Positions 16,592 to 25,477 of a DNA stretch of 64,000 nucleotides are shown piece by piece. The stretch is from UBA8079 sp965205535 (GTDB lineage: Bacteria > Pseudomonadota > Alphaproteobacteria > UBA6615). Position numbers and translations under genes: made by a program. The number at the start of each line of letters is the position of its first letter. Within the stretch, counting starts at the first letter, position 1. The stretch spans positions 2,356,001-2,420,000 of the forward strand of contig CBDBHH010000005.1 of NCBI GenBank assembly GCA_965205535.1. Reading direction: 5' to 3'. Under the pieces are notes generated by a model that saw only the letters and a list, made by a program, of their open reading frames with translations, searched no databases and was not told the DNA's origin.

Positions 16592-17959
16592 TTACGCTGC
16601 GGCGCCGGTACTGGCGCCGGCGCCTGGCATGGGCACCTCGGTGCCCTGCTCGGTGTAGAGTTTGAGCTTGTTGCGCAGGGTGCGGATTGAGATGCCTAGT
16701 ATGTTTGCCGCATGGGTGCGATTGCCCAACGTGTGGCTCAGCGTGTCGAGAATGAGCTCGCGTTCGACTTCGGCCACAGTACGGCCGACCAATGCCTCGG
16801 TCGTGGCATCGTCCAGGATTTCGCCGTCAGTCCCGAGCGCGGTTGTTGCCTGACCCATGGTCGCGCTTGTCAGCTGGACGGCCTCCGGTCCGATTTCGTC
16901 ACCCGACGCCAGCAGGACGGCGCGATGCATGGCATTTTCGAGTTCGCGAACATTCCCGCGCCAGTGATGGCTTCGCAGCAGTGCCAGGGCGGTTTCGGAT
17001 ACCGGCAGCAAAGGTACGGCATTGGCCTCGGCGTACTTTTGGGCGAAATGGTCGGCCAACAGCGAGATATCCAGGGGGCGTTCGCGCAATGGCGGCAGCG
17101 TCAGGTTCATAACGTTCAAACGGAAGTACAGATCCTCGCGAAACTTGCCTTCGGCAGCTTCGGTCGCGAGATCGCGGTTGGATGTTGCGATCAAGCGGAT
17201 ATCGACTTTGATCGGCTCGTTGTTTCCGACGCGTGAGATCTCGCGTTCCTGAATGGCCCGCAGGAGTTTGGCCTGCAATCGGATGTCCATCTCCGAGATT
17301 TCGTCCAGCAGCAGGGTGCCGCCGTCGGCCTCCTCGAAGCGGCCGATCCGCCGGGCCACCGCGCCGGTGAAGGCGCCTTTTTCATGGCCGAACAGTTCCG
17401 ATTCCAGGAGATTCTCCGGGATCGCGGCACAATTGACCGATACGAAACTTGCCTTTGCGCGTTTCGACTTTCGATGAATATGGCGCGCCATCAATTCCTT
17501 GCCCGTCCCGGATTCGCCGAGGATCAGAATTGAAGCCTCCGATGGCGCGACCTTTTCGGCCAGCGTGATGACATCTGCGGTCACGGGATCGCGAAAGATG
17601 ATTTCGCTATCTTCCTCGACCACGGCCTCCAGCACTGCGGCGATAAGCTCGGGGTCGGGGGGCAGGGGGATGTATTCTTTCGCGCCGGCCTTGATGGCCG
17701 CGACAGCGGCTTCGGCGTCGTTACGGAACCCGCAGGCAACGACCGGAACGCTGATACGTTCGCTCGCGAGGCTTGTCACCAGCCCGGCGATATCGAGATC
17801 AATATCGACCATCACCAGTTCGGCGCCATAGCCCGACCGAATGGTGTTCATGCCGGCTTCGACATCATCGACCTGGGTGACTTTCGCCCCGCGGGCGATG
17901 GCGATCTTGCTCGCCATGGTGATGTGGCCTTCGAGGCTACCGATGATCAACAAACGCAT
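16592..17959 (-). CDS. flbD: FlbD, sigma-54-dependent flagellar transcription regulator
   Basis: 455 residues. Atypical receiver domain (1-115; VMVDIDLD around D52), AAA+ sigma-54 activator domain (Walker A ILGESGTGKELMARH at about 147-161, GAFTGA at 195-200, Walker B GGTLLLDEISEMD) and a Fis-type helix-turn-helix (NRTHAANILGISIRTLRNKLKLY). In Caulobacter FlbD activates late flagellar sigma-54 promoters through ftr sites and represses fliF. The same arrangement of sigma-54 promoters and palindromes is visible in this window. A Pro/Gly/Ala tail ends the protein. Lies between motA and flhA. Confidence 0.93.
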   Translation of the reverse strand: MRLLIIGSLEGHITMASKIAIARGAKVTQVDDVEAGMNTIRSGYGAELVMVDIDLDIAGLVTSLASERISVPVVACGFRNDAEAAVAAIKAGAKEYIPLPPDPELIAAVLEAVVEEDSEIIFRDPVTADVITLAEKVAPSEASILILGESGTGKELMARHIHRKSKRAKASFVSVNCAAIPENLLESELFGHEKGAFTGAVARRIGRFEEADGGTLLLDEISEMDIRLQAKLLRAIQEREISRVGNNEPIKVDIRLIATSNRDLATEAAEGKFREDLYFRLNVMNLTLPPLRERPLDISLLADHFAQKYAEANAVPLLPVSETALALLRSHHWRGNVRELENAMHRAVLLASGDEIGPEAVQLTSATMGQATTALGTDGEILDDATTEALVGRTVAEVERELILDTLSHTLGNRTHAANILGISIRTLRNKLKLYTEQGTEVPMPGAGASTGAAA

Positions 17960-17996
17960 GTGATTTCTCCAATACGGACGGGATTTGTCCGGTGGT

Positions 17997-18872
17997 TCAT
18001 CCGAAGTAGGAAATTCGTTTTGCCGGCGGCAGGATTGTGTTCAGCAGAACTTCCAGCCGGCGGGGGTGTTCCTGGCGGGCGACCGAGACGATCGCGAGCA
18101 GGTGGATTTCATTGAGCAGCGCTTCCTTGTCGGATTTGCGCTCCAGTTTCGCGGCGAGCGGTCCGAAGACCATGCTGCCCAGAACCGCGCCATAGAAGGT
18201 GGTGAGCAAGGCAACAGCCATTGCCGGGCCGATCGCTGCCGGATCGTCGAGATTACCCAACATTTGCACCAGGCCGACCAACGTGCCGATCAGTCCCATC
18301 GCGGGTGCGACTTCCGCGGCGCGTCTGAGAATGTCCGCGCCCTTGTTGTGACGTTCGGCGATCGCATGCATCTCGGTCTGCATGACACGTTCGGTTTCGC
18401 CTGCCGGTGTGCCGTCGATCACGAGACCCAGGCCGCGTCCGAGAAACGGGTCTCCGCGGCCCTCGTCCAGATAGTTCTGCAGCGACAAGACACCGTCCTT
18501 GCGGGCGCGTTCGGCAAGTTGGAGTGAACCCAATGCGGATTCGGCCGGGTCGCGTGAGATGTTGAAGATGCTCTTCGCGACCACGCGCTGGGAGCGCAGG
18601 ATGTCCGTCAGATTGAAACTGATGCTGGTGACGGCGACCGTGCCGAGAAACACGATCAACACGACCGGCACATCGATAAAGCCGCCGATCGAACCACTCA
18701 TGAACATCGCCCCGACGATCAATGCGAGGCCACCCGATAATCCGGCGACCGTCGCGATGTCGATGCTGCGGCTCCGGCTTGGTTCGACCAGCGGTGTGTC
18801 GCCGTTCGAACCCTTCCGGTTGCGTTTTTGCGCGACCGAATTGGCCGTTGCGGGGGCGGTGGTTTCGCTCAT
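17997..18872 (-). CDS. motA: MotA/PomA-type flagellar stator protein
   Basis: 291 residues of the PomA-like MotA branch. A polar N-terminal tail of about 35 residues is followed by transmembrane segments at about 40-60 and 68-88, a cytoplasmic loop with the torque-generating charged region, and the last two helices containing APAMGLIGTLVGLVQML and AMAVALLTTFYGAVLGSMVFGP. It conducts ions with a MotB partner; MotB-like candidates lie 44 kb away at 62429-63879. Seven bases separate it from fliN. Confidence 0.93.
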   Translation of the reverse strand: MSETTAPATANSVAQKRNRKGSNGDTPLVEPSRSRSIDIATVAGLSGGLALIVGAMFMSGSIGGFIDVPVVLIVFLGTVAVTSISFNLTDILRSQRVVAKSIFNISRDPAESALGSLQLAERARKDGVLSLQNYLDEGRGDPFLGRGLGLVIDGTPAGETERVMQTEMHAIAERHNKGADILRRAAEVAPAMGLIGTLVGLVQMLGNLDDPAAIGPAMAVALLTTFYGAVLGSMVFGPLAAKLERKSDKEALLNEIHLLAIVSVARQEHPRRLEVLLNTILPPAKRISYFG

Positions 18873-18879
18873 TTTGCGT

Positions 18880-19282
18880 TCAGTCGGCCTTGATGATTTC
18901 CGTCATCGTCACGCCCAGGCGCTCATTGACGACAACGACCACGCCGGCGTACGACCAGGCGGTTGTTGACGTAGATATCGATGGCCTCGCCGACCTTTCG
19001 ATCGAGTTCGACGACCGCGCCGCGCCCCAGTTTCAGAAGCTGACTGACCTGCATCTGGGAGGTGCCCAGAACGGCGGCGATCTGAACCGGGATGTCGTAA
19101 ACCGCACCGAGACCGGCGGCATTGAGCTCCGGATCTTCGCCGTCGGCAGGCAACACCTCCTGGCCCACGTCGAGCGCCTCGAGATCCTCGGCGTTGAGCA
19201 TTGGCTCAGCGCTGACGGCCTCCGGTGGTGCTTCGGGTTCGGTGTCCAGATCGGATAGTTCGAGATTTTCAGTTTCATCCAT
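18880..19282 (-). pseudogene. fliN: FliN, flagellar motor switch protein, frameshifted at the C-terminus
   Basis: C-ring component. An acidic N-terminal region is followed by the SpoA/FliN domain (YDIPVQIAAVLGTSQMQVSQLLKLGRGAVVELDRKVGEAIDIYVNNRLV). The open frame then goes astray (RRRGRCRQ, stop at 18923), while the expected ending VVVVNERLGVTMTEIIKAD lies in the next frame and stops at 18880. Removing one base around 18944-18947 (GCCGGC) restores LVVRGVVVVVNERLG. The tail lost is the last strand of the dimer, so function would suffer unless this is a sequencing error. Overlaps the fliH stop by 8 bp. Confidence 0.85.
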
Positions 19283-20021
19283 GCCCGCTCTCCTGTTTCG
19301 CGGTGTCGTTTTCGACGGTCGTGGGGGTCTGCGCGGCTGCGGCGATATGCGCGTCCGGCAGGTCGTTGGGTTGTGCCGTCAGGCCTTCGAGATCCTCGAG
19401 AGGCGATGCCGGCGTCGGTTGTGTTCTTGTGTCGTCAAGCGTGCTGACGGCGGTGGTGAGCTCGGCCCAAAGTCGGTCGAGTTTCCGTTCCGCACCGCCA
19501 TCGGCCCAAAGCAGACTGCAATCGGTCTCGGCGAGCTCGTCGTCGCCCAGCAGCACGAGCGATCCCTCGAAGGCTCCGGCCATCCGCTCGAAACGGGTTT
19601 GCAGGTCTTCAACCTTGGCGTCGGCGACACGCACGACGAGGCGAGGTTCGTCCTGCATTTCGGTAATCGTACGTACGATCCACCCTTCGATTTCGGTCAT
19701 GGCATTTTGGGCCGAGAGTGTTGGCAGAATTTTTCGACAGATGGTCAGCGCGAGCTCTCCTGCCTGCGTGGCTGCATTGTCGATTTCGGATCTCCGTTGC
19801 GTGCAAAGGCTCTCCACAGCACCGGACAGCTGCGTGAGAAGCGTGAATATTTCCTGTTCGTCGGCGGCCTCTTGTTCCGCCTGCATGGCGGCGCGGCCCT
19901 CCGCAAAACTTTGCGCGCGTGCGGCCGCCAAATCCTCATCGGTGTGGATCGCGGCACGTTTGCGCGCCTCATCGGGATGGGCGAAGTCGTTTTCGAAGAG
20001 AAATTTCTGTCCTGCGCCCAT
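19275..20021 (-). CDS. fliH: FliH, negative regulator of the flagellar export ATPase
   Basis: 248 residues. N-terminal KFLFENDFAHPDE is an alphaproteobacterial FliH-like start, then a Glu/Ala/Gln-rich coiled coil (about 25-75) and the V-ATPase E-like C-domain around AGELALTICRKILPTL and RLVVRVADAKVEDLQTRFE. The last 50 residues are low complexity. Position between fliG and fliN supports the call. Confidence 0.83.
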   Translation of the reverse strand: MGAGQKFLFENDFAHPDEARKRAAIHTDEDLAAARAQSFAEGRAAMQAEQEAADEQEIFTLLTQLSGAVESLCTQRRSEIDNAATQAGELALTICRKILPTLSAQNAMTEIEGWIVRTITEMQDEPRLVVRVADAKVEDLQTRFERMAGAFEGSLVLLGDDELAETDCSLLWADGGAERKLDRLWAELTTAVSTLDDTRTQPTPASPLEDLEGLTAQPNDLPDAHIAAAAQTPTTVENDTAKQESGHG

Positions 20022-20024
20022 GAT

Positions 20025-21047
20025 CTAGTACACCAGCTCATCTTCGTCTTTGGTGTCGGCGATCATGATCTCGCCCTTGTCGGCAAGCTCCTTTGCCGTG
20101 TTCACGATTTCGACCTGTGCATCGTCGACGTCGCGCAGTTTCACGGGGCCCATCCCCTCCATGTCCTCGCGCAGAATTTTGCCCGCGCGTTCGGACATGT
20201 TCGAGAAGAAGAGCTCGCGGATCTGTTCCGAAGAGCCCTTCATGGCCATGGCCAGTTTGTCTTTCTCGACTTCACGTAACAGGGTCTGAACGCCCGAGGC
20301 CTCCAGGTTCAACAGGTCCTCGAAGGTGAACATCAGCGCCTTGATTTTCTCTGCGGCGTCCTTGTTGCGGTCTTCGAGCGAAGTCAGGAACTGGGCCTCG
20401 GTCTGACGGTCGAGACCGTTGAATATTTCCGCCATCATTTCGTGGGAGTCCGTCCGCTGCGCGCGTGCGAGATTCGACATGAATTCGGTGCGCAAGGTGC
20501 GCTCGACATCGTCCAGAATTTCCTTCTGAACCGATTCCATGTTGAGCATCCGCATCACCACTTCCATGGCGAAGGATTCCGGAAGCGTGGCCAGGACCTT
20601 GGCCGCGTGTTCCGAACGGATTTTGGACAGAATCACCGCGACCGTTTGCGGATATTCGTTCTTCAGGTAGTTGGCGAGCACCTGTTCGTTCACGTTGGCC
20701 AGCTTGTCCCACATGGTGCGACCGGCCGGCCCCCGGATCTCTTCCATGATGCCCTTGACCCGATCGTCAGGAAGCACCTTGGCGAGCAGCCGTTCGGTGC
20801 TGTCCATCGAACCGGTCAGCGAACCGGTTGCGGACATCTGGTCGACGAACTCGTGGAAAATCTTCTCGACGATCTTGGAGTCGATGGTTCCAAGGTTGGC
20901 CATCGACTGGGAAACCTCGCGGATTTCCTCATCGTCCATCATGCCGAAGAGACGCGATGCGCCTTCTTCACCAACCGCAAGCATCATGATCGCTGCTTTT
21001 TCGGCACCGTTGATTGCACGGATGTCTTCGCGTAGCCGTCCCGCCAT
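20025..21047 (-). CDS. fliG: FliG, flagellar motor switch protein
   Basis: 340 residues. N-domain binds FliF (INGAEKAAIMMLAVGEEGASRLFGMMDDEEIREVS), middle domain carries the EHPQT-equivalent NEYPQTVAVILSKI, and the C-domain has the charged torque helix (LTSLEDRNKDAAEKIKALMFTFEDL and REVEKDKLAMAMKG). A C-terminal extension DEDELVY is present. Operon position fliF-fliG-fliH is canonical. Confidence 0.97.
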   Translation of the reverse strand: MAGRLREDIRAINGAEKAAIMMLAVGEEGASRLFGMMDDEEIREVSQSMANLGTIDSKIVEKIFHEFVDQMSATGSLTGSMDSTERLLAKVLPDDRVKGIMEEIRGPAGRTMWDKLANVNEQVLANYLKNEYPQTVAVILSKIRSEHAAKVLATLPESFAMEVVMRMLNMESVQKEILDDVERTLRTEFMSNLARAQRTDSHEMMAEIFNGLDRQTEAQFLTSLEDRNKDAAEKIKALMFTFEDLLNLEASGVQTLLREVEKDKLAMAMKGSSEQIRELFFSNMSERAGKILREDMEGMGPVKLRDVDDAQVEIVNTAKELADKGEIMIADTKDEDELVY

Positions 21048-21058
21048 CTCAAATGCTC

Positions 21059-22756
21059 CTAGGCGTCCTGGTACATCCAGCCGCGCATGATCGAAATCGT
21101 CTCGTCGGGATGCTTCTCGACGATCTGGTTGATCTGCGACAGCGAGGATTTCTTCACTTTGCCATCCACCTGGGCGATATCGATTTCGGGATCATCATCC
21201 TCATCGATTTCACGCGGCATGGGTTCGGCTTCGGCACTCATATCAAGCGCTTCGTAATCACCCGACGGCGGTGCCAGGCGCATTTGTTCGGCACCCGCAG
21301 GCAACATGGCCGCAGCTTCGCCTGCAGCATTTGCCGTTGCCGCGGCATCGAACGCGCGGGTCAGAAGCGGACGCACGACGAGCAGCAGGACGAGCACCGA
21401 GACGATCCCGAGCACCAGCATTTCGGCCAGCCGGAAAAGGTCGTTCTTCTGGAAACCGAGCAAGCCGGCTTCCACCGCAACCTCGTCACCGATATCCGGG
21501 GCGACGAATTGCTGGTTGATCACCTGCACGACGTCGCCACGCTCTTCGTTGAAGCCGATTGCCGACTTCACCAATGCAACGTAGTTCTCGAGATCTTCGG
21601 CAGAACGCGGTGAATAGCTTCCCTCGGCGTCATAGGTGCCATCGACCAGGACCGCGACACTGATGCGTTTTACCTGGCCGGATTCACGGACCAGCGTTGT
21701 GACTTTTCGCGAAATCTCGAAATTGACGGTTTCTTCCGCACGGCGGGAATTGTTGGTGTTGCGGTTGGCATCTCCGGCACCATCGACGCTCCCAGCGTTG
21801 GGCAGGTTATTGGTGATCGATACGGAATCATTGTTCTGCGCTTCGCTGTTGGCGTCTTCCTGTTCGACCGATTGGGTCGAGCGCACGACCTGGCCGTCGG
21901 GATCATAGGATTCATCAGTCGTCGTGACCCGGTCGAAGTCGATTTCGGCCGAGATTTCGGCCCGAACACCACCAAATCCGATCGTGCTTTCGAGGAGTTT
22001 CTCGATCGAACGGGCGAGGCGCGCTTCATACCGCTGACGCGCTTCCTCGCCGTTGGCGCCGGACAGGCCGTCATCGCTTGATCCGCCGCCGCGTGCGTGC
22101 AGGCGTCCGGTATGGTCGACGACCGATATCTGATCCGTGGTCAGGCCGGGAACGGCGGATGCAACAAGGTTCTGGACAGCCAGGACCTGGCTCGCCTGGA
22201 TCGACGAGCCGCGGAGTTTCAGGACCACAGACGCGGTCGGCTCCTGTTTGTCGCGGGTGAACAATTCACGGCGCGGCAGCACAAGATGCACTCTGGCGGT
22301 CTGAACCTGCGCGAGCGCACTGATGGTGCGCGCCAGTTCGCCTTCGAGTGCACGAACATGGTTAATGCGCTGGACAAAATTAGTCGTGCCGATGGCGTCG
22401 GTCTGGTCGAACAGTTCATAGCCGACCGAGCCGCCGTTTGGCAGACCATCTGCCGCCATCGTCAGGCGCAGGCGCCCGACGGAATCTGACGGTACGTATA
22501 TTTGAGTGCCATTCCCGCGAACTTCGAAGGGAATGTTGCTGGATTCGAGCCGCTGGGAAATCGCACCGGCGTCCTCAACGGCGAGATCGCCGAACAGGAG
22601 CGACATATCGGTGCTTCCGAGGCGGGTGGACATGAACATGAAGAAGGCGACCAGGCCCACCGCGACGAAGCCCATGATCGCGAGCCGGGCAGGACCCAGC
22701 TGTTGCAGCATTTGTTGAAACCCGTTCACCCTGTCGACCGTCCCTGAGTAACCCAA
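21059..22756 (-). CDS. fliF: FliF, flagellar MS-ring protein
   Basis: 565 residues. Two membrane helices near residues 25-45 and 455-475 flank the periplasmic ring-building domains (YELFDQTDAIGTTNFVQRINHVRALEGELARTI; VLPRRELFTRDKQEPTASVVLKL). The cytoplasmic C-terminus ends with the FliG-binding region SQINQIVEKHPDETISIMRGWMYQD. First gene of the fliF-flhG operon. Two palindromes resembling FlbD sites lie 73-110 bp upstream and no sigma-54 promoter is seen there. Confidence 0.97.
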   Translation of the reverse strand: MGYSGTVDRVNGFQQMLQQLGPARLAIMGFVAVGLVAFFMFMSTRLGSTDMSLLFGDLAVEDAGAISQRLESSNIPFEVRGNGTQIYVPSDSVGRLRLTMAADGLPNGGSVGYELFDQTDAIGTTNFVQRINHVRALEGELARTISALAQVQTARVHLVLPRRELFTRDKQEPTASVVLKLRGSSIQASQVLAVQNLVASAVPGLTTDQISVVDHTGRLHARGGGSSDDGLSGANGEEARQRYEARLARSIEKLLESTIGFGGVRAEISAEIDFDRVTTTDESYDPDGQVVRSTQSVEQEDANSEAQNNDSVSITNNLPNAGSVDGAGDANRNTNNSRRAEETVNFEISRKVTTLVRESGQVKRISVAVLVDGTYDAEGSYSPRSAEDLENYVALVKSAIGFNEERGDVVQVINQQFVAPDIGDEVAVEAGLLGFQKNDLFRLAEMLVLGIVSVLVLLLVVRPLLTRAFDAAATANAAGEAAAMLPAGAEQMRLAPPSGDYEALDMSAEAEPMPREIDEDDDPEIDIAQVDGKVKKSSLSQINQIVEKHPDETISIMRGWMYQDA

Positions 22757-22826
22757 AAAAATCTGCCCACCGGTTGCGGCGGGAACAGGGGCAATTTAGG
22801 GGTGCCGGATGAAGAAGCAGTTAACA

Positions 22827-22869
22827 GGCGGCAAGAATTGCCGCCTCACTGGGAAAAGTTTTCCCAGTG
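22827..22869. promoter_or_regulatory. paired palindromes upstream of fliF, probable FlbD/ftr operators
   Basis: Site 1 at 22827-22845 centres on CGGCAA-GAA-TTGCCG. Site 2 at 22847-22869 is a 23-bp palindrome with arms CACTGGGAAAA and TTTTCCCAGTG. The 15-bp cores start 22 bp apart. The same paired pattern occurs before five sigma-54 flagellar promoters in this window. FlbD represses fliF through an ftr site in Caulobacter, which fits a pair here without a sigma-54 promoter. Confidence 0.6.
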
Positions 22870-22950
22870 CGGAATCTCTGGCGTCACACCGTTCAGGCGT
22901 GATGGCAAGAAGGTCGTCACCGCGCCGGTCGCCCGTCGCGGTGGGTCGGC

Positions 22951-23238
22951 CTATCGATAGTCCTGAAGCCGAGTGACCCGCAGCGCGCGAACCCCGTGCT
23001 CGTCGATCAGACGTTGCCAGGAAAGGAACTCCTCGACGGTCAGACCGTATCGTTCGCAAGCCTGCTCAACCGTCAGGAGACCATCGCGCACGCCGTTCAC
23101 GACAGCGGCTTTGCGACGAACGACCCAGCGCTTCGTATCGCGCGGGGGCAGTTCCTCCATATTGGTAAGTCGACGTTTTGCGATCGTATCGATGGGTGAC
23201 ACTTCGGCGTCCTGCCGGGTGTAAAATTGACTGTCCAT
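22951..23238 (-). CDS. sciP: SciP, small CtrA inhibitor (DUF1153)
   Basis: 95 residues with the DUF1153 core LPPRDTKRWVVRRKAAVVNGVRDGLLTVEQACERYGLTVEEFLSWQ and the closing GVRALRVTRLQDYR. In Caulobacter SciP binds CtrA in swarmer cells and blocks recruitment of RNA polymerase at CtrA promoters. GAGGTGG lies 8-10 bases before the ATG. Stands alone between flgE and fliF, on the same strand. Confidence 0.95.
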   Translation of the reverse strand: MDSQFYTRQDAEVSPIDTIAKRRLTNMEELPPRDTKRWVVRRKAAVVNGVRDGLLTVEQACERYGLTVEEFLSWQRLIDEHGVRALRVTRLQDYR

Positions 23239-23290
23239 TATGCAACCACCTCTTCCTGATTGTGGTCCGAGGAAGGTAGTGCTCCGTGGT

Positions 23291-23305
23291 TTAAGGAAAG
23301 GCTAA
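23291..23305. promoter_or_regulatory. near-consensus CtrA box upstream of sciP
   Basis: TTAA-GGAAAGG-CTAA, one base off TTAA-N7-TTAA, 53-67 bp before the sciP start. It suggests feedback between CtrA and its inhibitor. Confidence 0.5.
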
Positions 23306-23363
23306 ATGGCGGATTTTATATGGTTGGATTTTAGGTATCTGCCGTCGCCGAACGCGGCTACGG

Positions 23364-23398
23364 CCCCGATGCTCCCTGCCACGTTGGAAGCATCGGGG
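23364..23398. other. 10-bp perfect hairpin after flgE
   Basis: CCCCGATGCT and AGCATCGGGG enclose a 15-nt loop, 23 bp after the flgE stop. No T-tract on either strand, so it may protect the flgE mRNA end or act as an inefficient terminator. Confidence 0.5.
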
Positions 23399-23420
23399 TC
23401 GCCGCTTCACCCGCGGGCGC

Positions 23421-24740
23421 CTACCGCTTGATTCGCACCAACTCTTCAAGCATCTGATCCGCCGTCGTGATGATTCGACTTGAGGCGGAGTAGGCACGCT
23501 GGGTGATAATCATGTTGGTGAATTCCTCACCTAGATCGACAGTCGAGGCCTCGAGGCTCGCGGGTGAGATGTTGCCTGCCGAGGCCGTGCCGGCCGGGTT
23601 GAGGAACACGTTGCCGGCATTGACCGTATGTGACCAAGCGTTGCCGCTCTGGGCCTGCAATGCGTTCGGGTTTGCAAATGTTGCGACCGGCAGCTTGTAG
23701 ATTGACCGGGTGCCACCATTGTCGAACAGGGCATTCACGCCACCATTCTCATCGACCTCGATCGACTGGAAGCGGCCAAAGGTGACGCCATTCTGGTTGA
23801 TCGACGTGATCGAATAGTTCGATGCGAATTGGGTAATGCCGTCTGCCTGGTTGGCCGTGCCCAGGTCGAAAGTGATGCTGCTGGAAGCCGCAGCGGTCGT
23901 CCAATCGGCGGTCGGGATCGCCAGGGCGGTTGGCGTGTAGCTCGCCGGTGTACCGTCGCCGTTGAACACCACGGTGTCCAGGGTCAGAGGCAAGGAGGCG
24001 AGGGTCGCACCCTGCAGGGATGCCGCACCATTGTCGGACCGGGTGATGCCGGTCGCGTTGACCTGCCATGTCGGCGGTGCGGCGACGGTCTTGGTCCACT
24101 CCAGCGCGACGTTGTGACCAACCCCGAGGGAGTCATAGACGAGAACCGTCAGGTTTTGGGTATCGCTGACCGCAGCTGTCGCCGGCAGGTTGAGCGCCAG
24201 GGTCACATTGGATGTCGGGGTTGCGGTGCCCGACAGGCTGGTAACCTGGATGGACTGAAGGTTGGTCAGGCTCGTCGGGTCGGGCACGCTGCCATCGTCG
24301 ACGCCGTTCTGATCAACATCGTAGGATCCGTCGGGAAGGGTCGGCCAACCGAGCAGATACTGCCCGGTGTTGTTCACCAGATAGCCGTTTGCGTCGACCG
24401 AGAACTGCCCGGCGCGGGAGTAGAGATAGGTGCCCGCCGTGGGGGTGGAGTCCGAGTTGACGACAAAGAAGCCTTTGCCCGCGACGGCGAGATCGGTGGG
24501 ATTCTGCGAGGCCTGCAGGAGGCCCTGGCGGTCAACCATCTGGAACGGATTGGATTGCACACCGCCAGGTGCGTAGCGGTTCAACGAAGAGGCGTTGGTG
24601 ACCAGGGTCGAGAACCGGGCCTGGGTGTGCTTGTAACCAATCGTGTTCAGATTGGAGATGTTGTCGGAAATCATGCCCATCGCCTGACTGTTGGCATTGA
24701 GGCCTGATACGCCCGAGAACATTGCGCCGTAGATACTCAT
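23421..24740 (-). CDS. flgE: FlgE, flagellar hook protein
   Basis: 439 residues. N-terminal rod-type signature MSIYGAMFSGVSGLNANSQAMGMISDNISN, the FlgE/F/G core (LAVAGKGFFVV, YLYSRAGQFSVDANGYLVN), a variable central domain, and the C-terminal EASTVDLGEEFTNMIITQRAYSASSRIITTADQMLEELVRI. Last gene of fliK-flgD-flgE, controlled by the sigma-54 promoter at 26939-26954. Confidence 0.96.
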   Translation of the reverse strand: MSIYGAMFSGVSGLNANSQAMGMISDNISNLNTIGYKHTQARFSTLVTNASSLNRYAPGGVQSNPFQMVDRQGLLQASQNPTDLAVAGKGFFVVNSDSTPTAGTYLYSRAGQFSVDANGYLVNNTGQYLLGWPTLPDGSYDVDQNGVDDGSVPDPTSLTNLQSIQVTSLSGTATPTSNVTLALNLPATAAVSDTQNLTVLVYDSLGVGHNVALEWTKTVAAPPTWQVNATGITRSDNGAASLQGATLASLPLTLDTVVFNGDGTPASYTPTALAIPTADWTTAAASSSITFDLGTANQADGITQFASNYSITSINQNGVTFGRFQSIEVDENGGVNALFDNGGTRSIYKLPVATFANPNALQAQSGNAWSHTVNAGNVFLNPAGTASAGNISPASLEASTVDLGEEFTNMIITQRAYSASSRIITTADQMLEELVRIKR

Positions 24741-24788
24741 ATTCGGTTCTCCACTTGGGGTTGGAAAGCAGCTGAAACGGTGGCCGAA

Positions 24789-25466
24789 CTATTCGGCGGG
24801 AATTTCGTCGGGCGTTGCCGCCGCGAAAATTGATGTGAGAGGTATGTTGATCGGGCCGACCTGGACGAAGGTCTGTCCTGATTCCTGGGTTACGCCCGTG
24901 GCCGTGCCTTTGAGGAAGACCGAAACGGGGTCGAGCGGGACGTCGTCCTGATCCAGCGCACTGACGAGAATCGAGTAAATTCCGTCGGCCTGCAGGACAC
25001 CCTGTTCGTTCAGACCGTTCCAGGATCCACTGTGATGTCCCGGGTCGGTCTCGGCCGGCAGGGTCTTGATGATATTGCCGTCGGCATCGAAGACCGTGAT
25101 CGACGTGGTGTGTGCGCCGACCGGCATGTCGTATGAAAATTCCGTGCTGCCGCCGTCGAGATAAACTGCGGAGCTTTGTGCCTCGATCTCGGTGCCCAGA
25201 TAGGACAGTGCGGCCGTGGCCTCGGCCGACTGCTGGAGCGCGATGACCTGTTCCAGGTTGTCGTTCGCCTTTATCTCCTGCTCGAGCTGGCTGAACATGA
25301 CGAGCTGGTTGGTGAACTCTGTCGAATCCATCGGCGAGAGCGGGTCCTGGTTCTGAAGCTGGACGGTCAGCATAGTCAGGAACTGGTCGAAATTCTCCGA
25401 CAGCGATTTCTTGGCGACATCGGCGTCAGATGCGCTCGCGCCGGCGGTGAGTGCTGCGATATCCAT
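24789..25466 (-). CDS. flgD: FlgD, hook-assembly scaffold protein
   Basis: 225 residues. N-terminal LSENFDQFLTMLTVQLQNQDPLSPMDSTEFTNQLVMFSQLEQ is diagnostic. The C-terminal half has the FlgD Ig-like/tudor fold with GSWNGLNEQGVLQADGIYSI. Forms the temporary cap on the growing hook. 48 bp upstream of flgE and 11 bp downstream of fliK. Confidence 0.95.
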   Translation of the reverse strand: MDIAALTAGASASDADVAKKSLSENFDQFLTMLTVQLQNQDPLSPMDSTEFTNQLVMFSQLEQEIKANDNLEQVIALQQSAEATAALSYLGTEIEAQSSAVYLDGGSTEFSYDMPVGAHTTSITVFDADGNIIKTLPAETDPGHHSGSWNGLNEQGVLQADGIYSILVSALDQDDVPLDPVSVFLKGTATGVTQESGQTFVQVGPINIPLTSIFAAATPDEIPAE

Positions 25467-25477
25467 CGGATTCCTTC

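Noticed and set aside
22775..22815. GGCAC...TTGCC upstream of fliF as a sigma-54 promoter
   Set aside because: Spacing is two bases too long, and fliF is an early gene that is not expected to need sigma-54.
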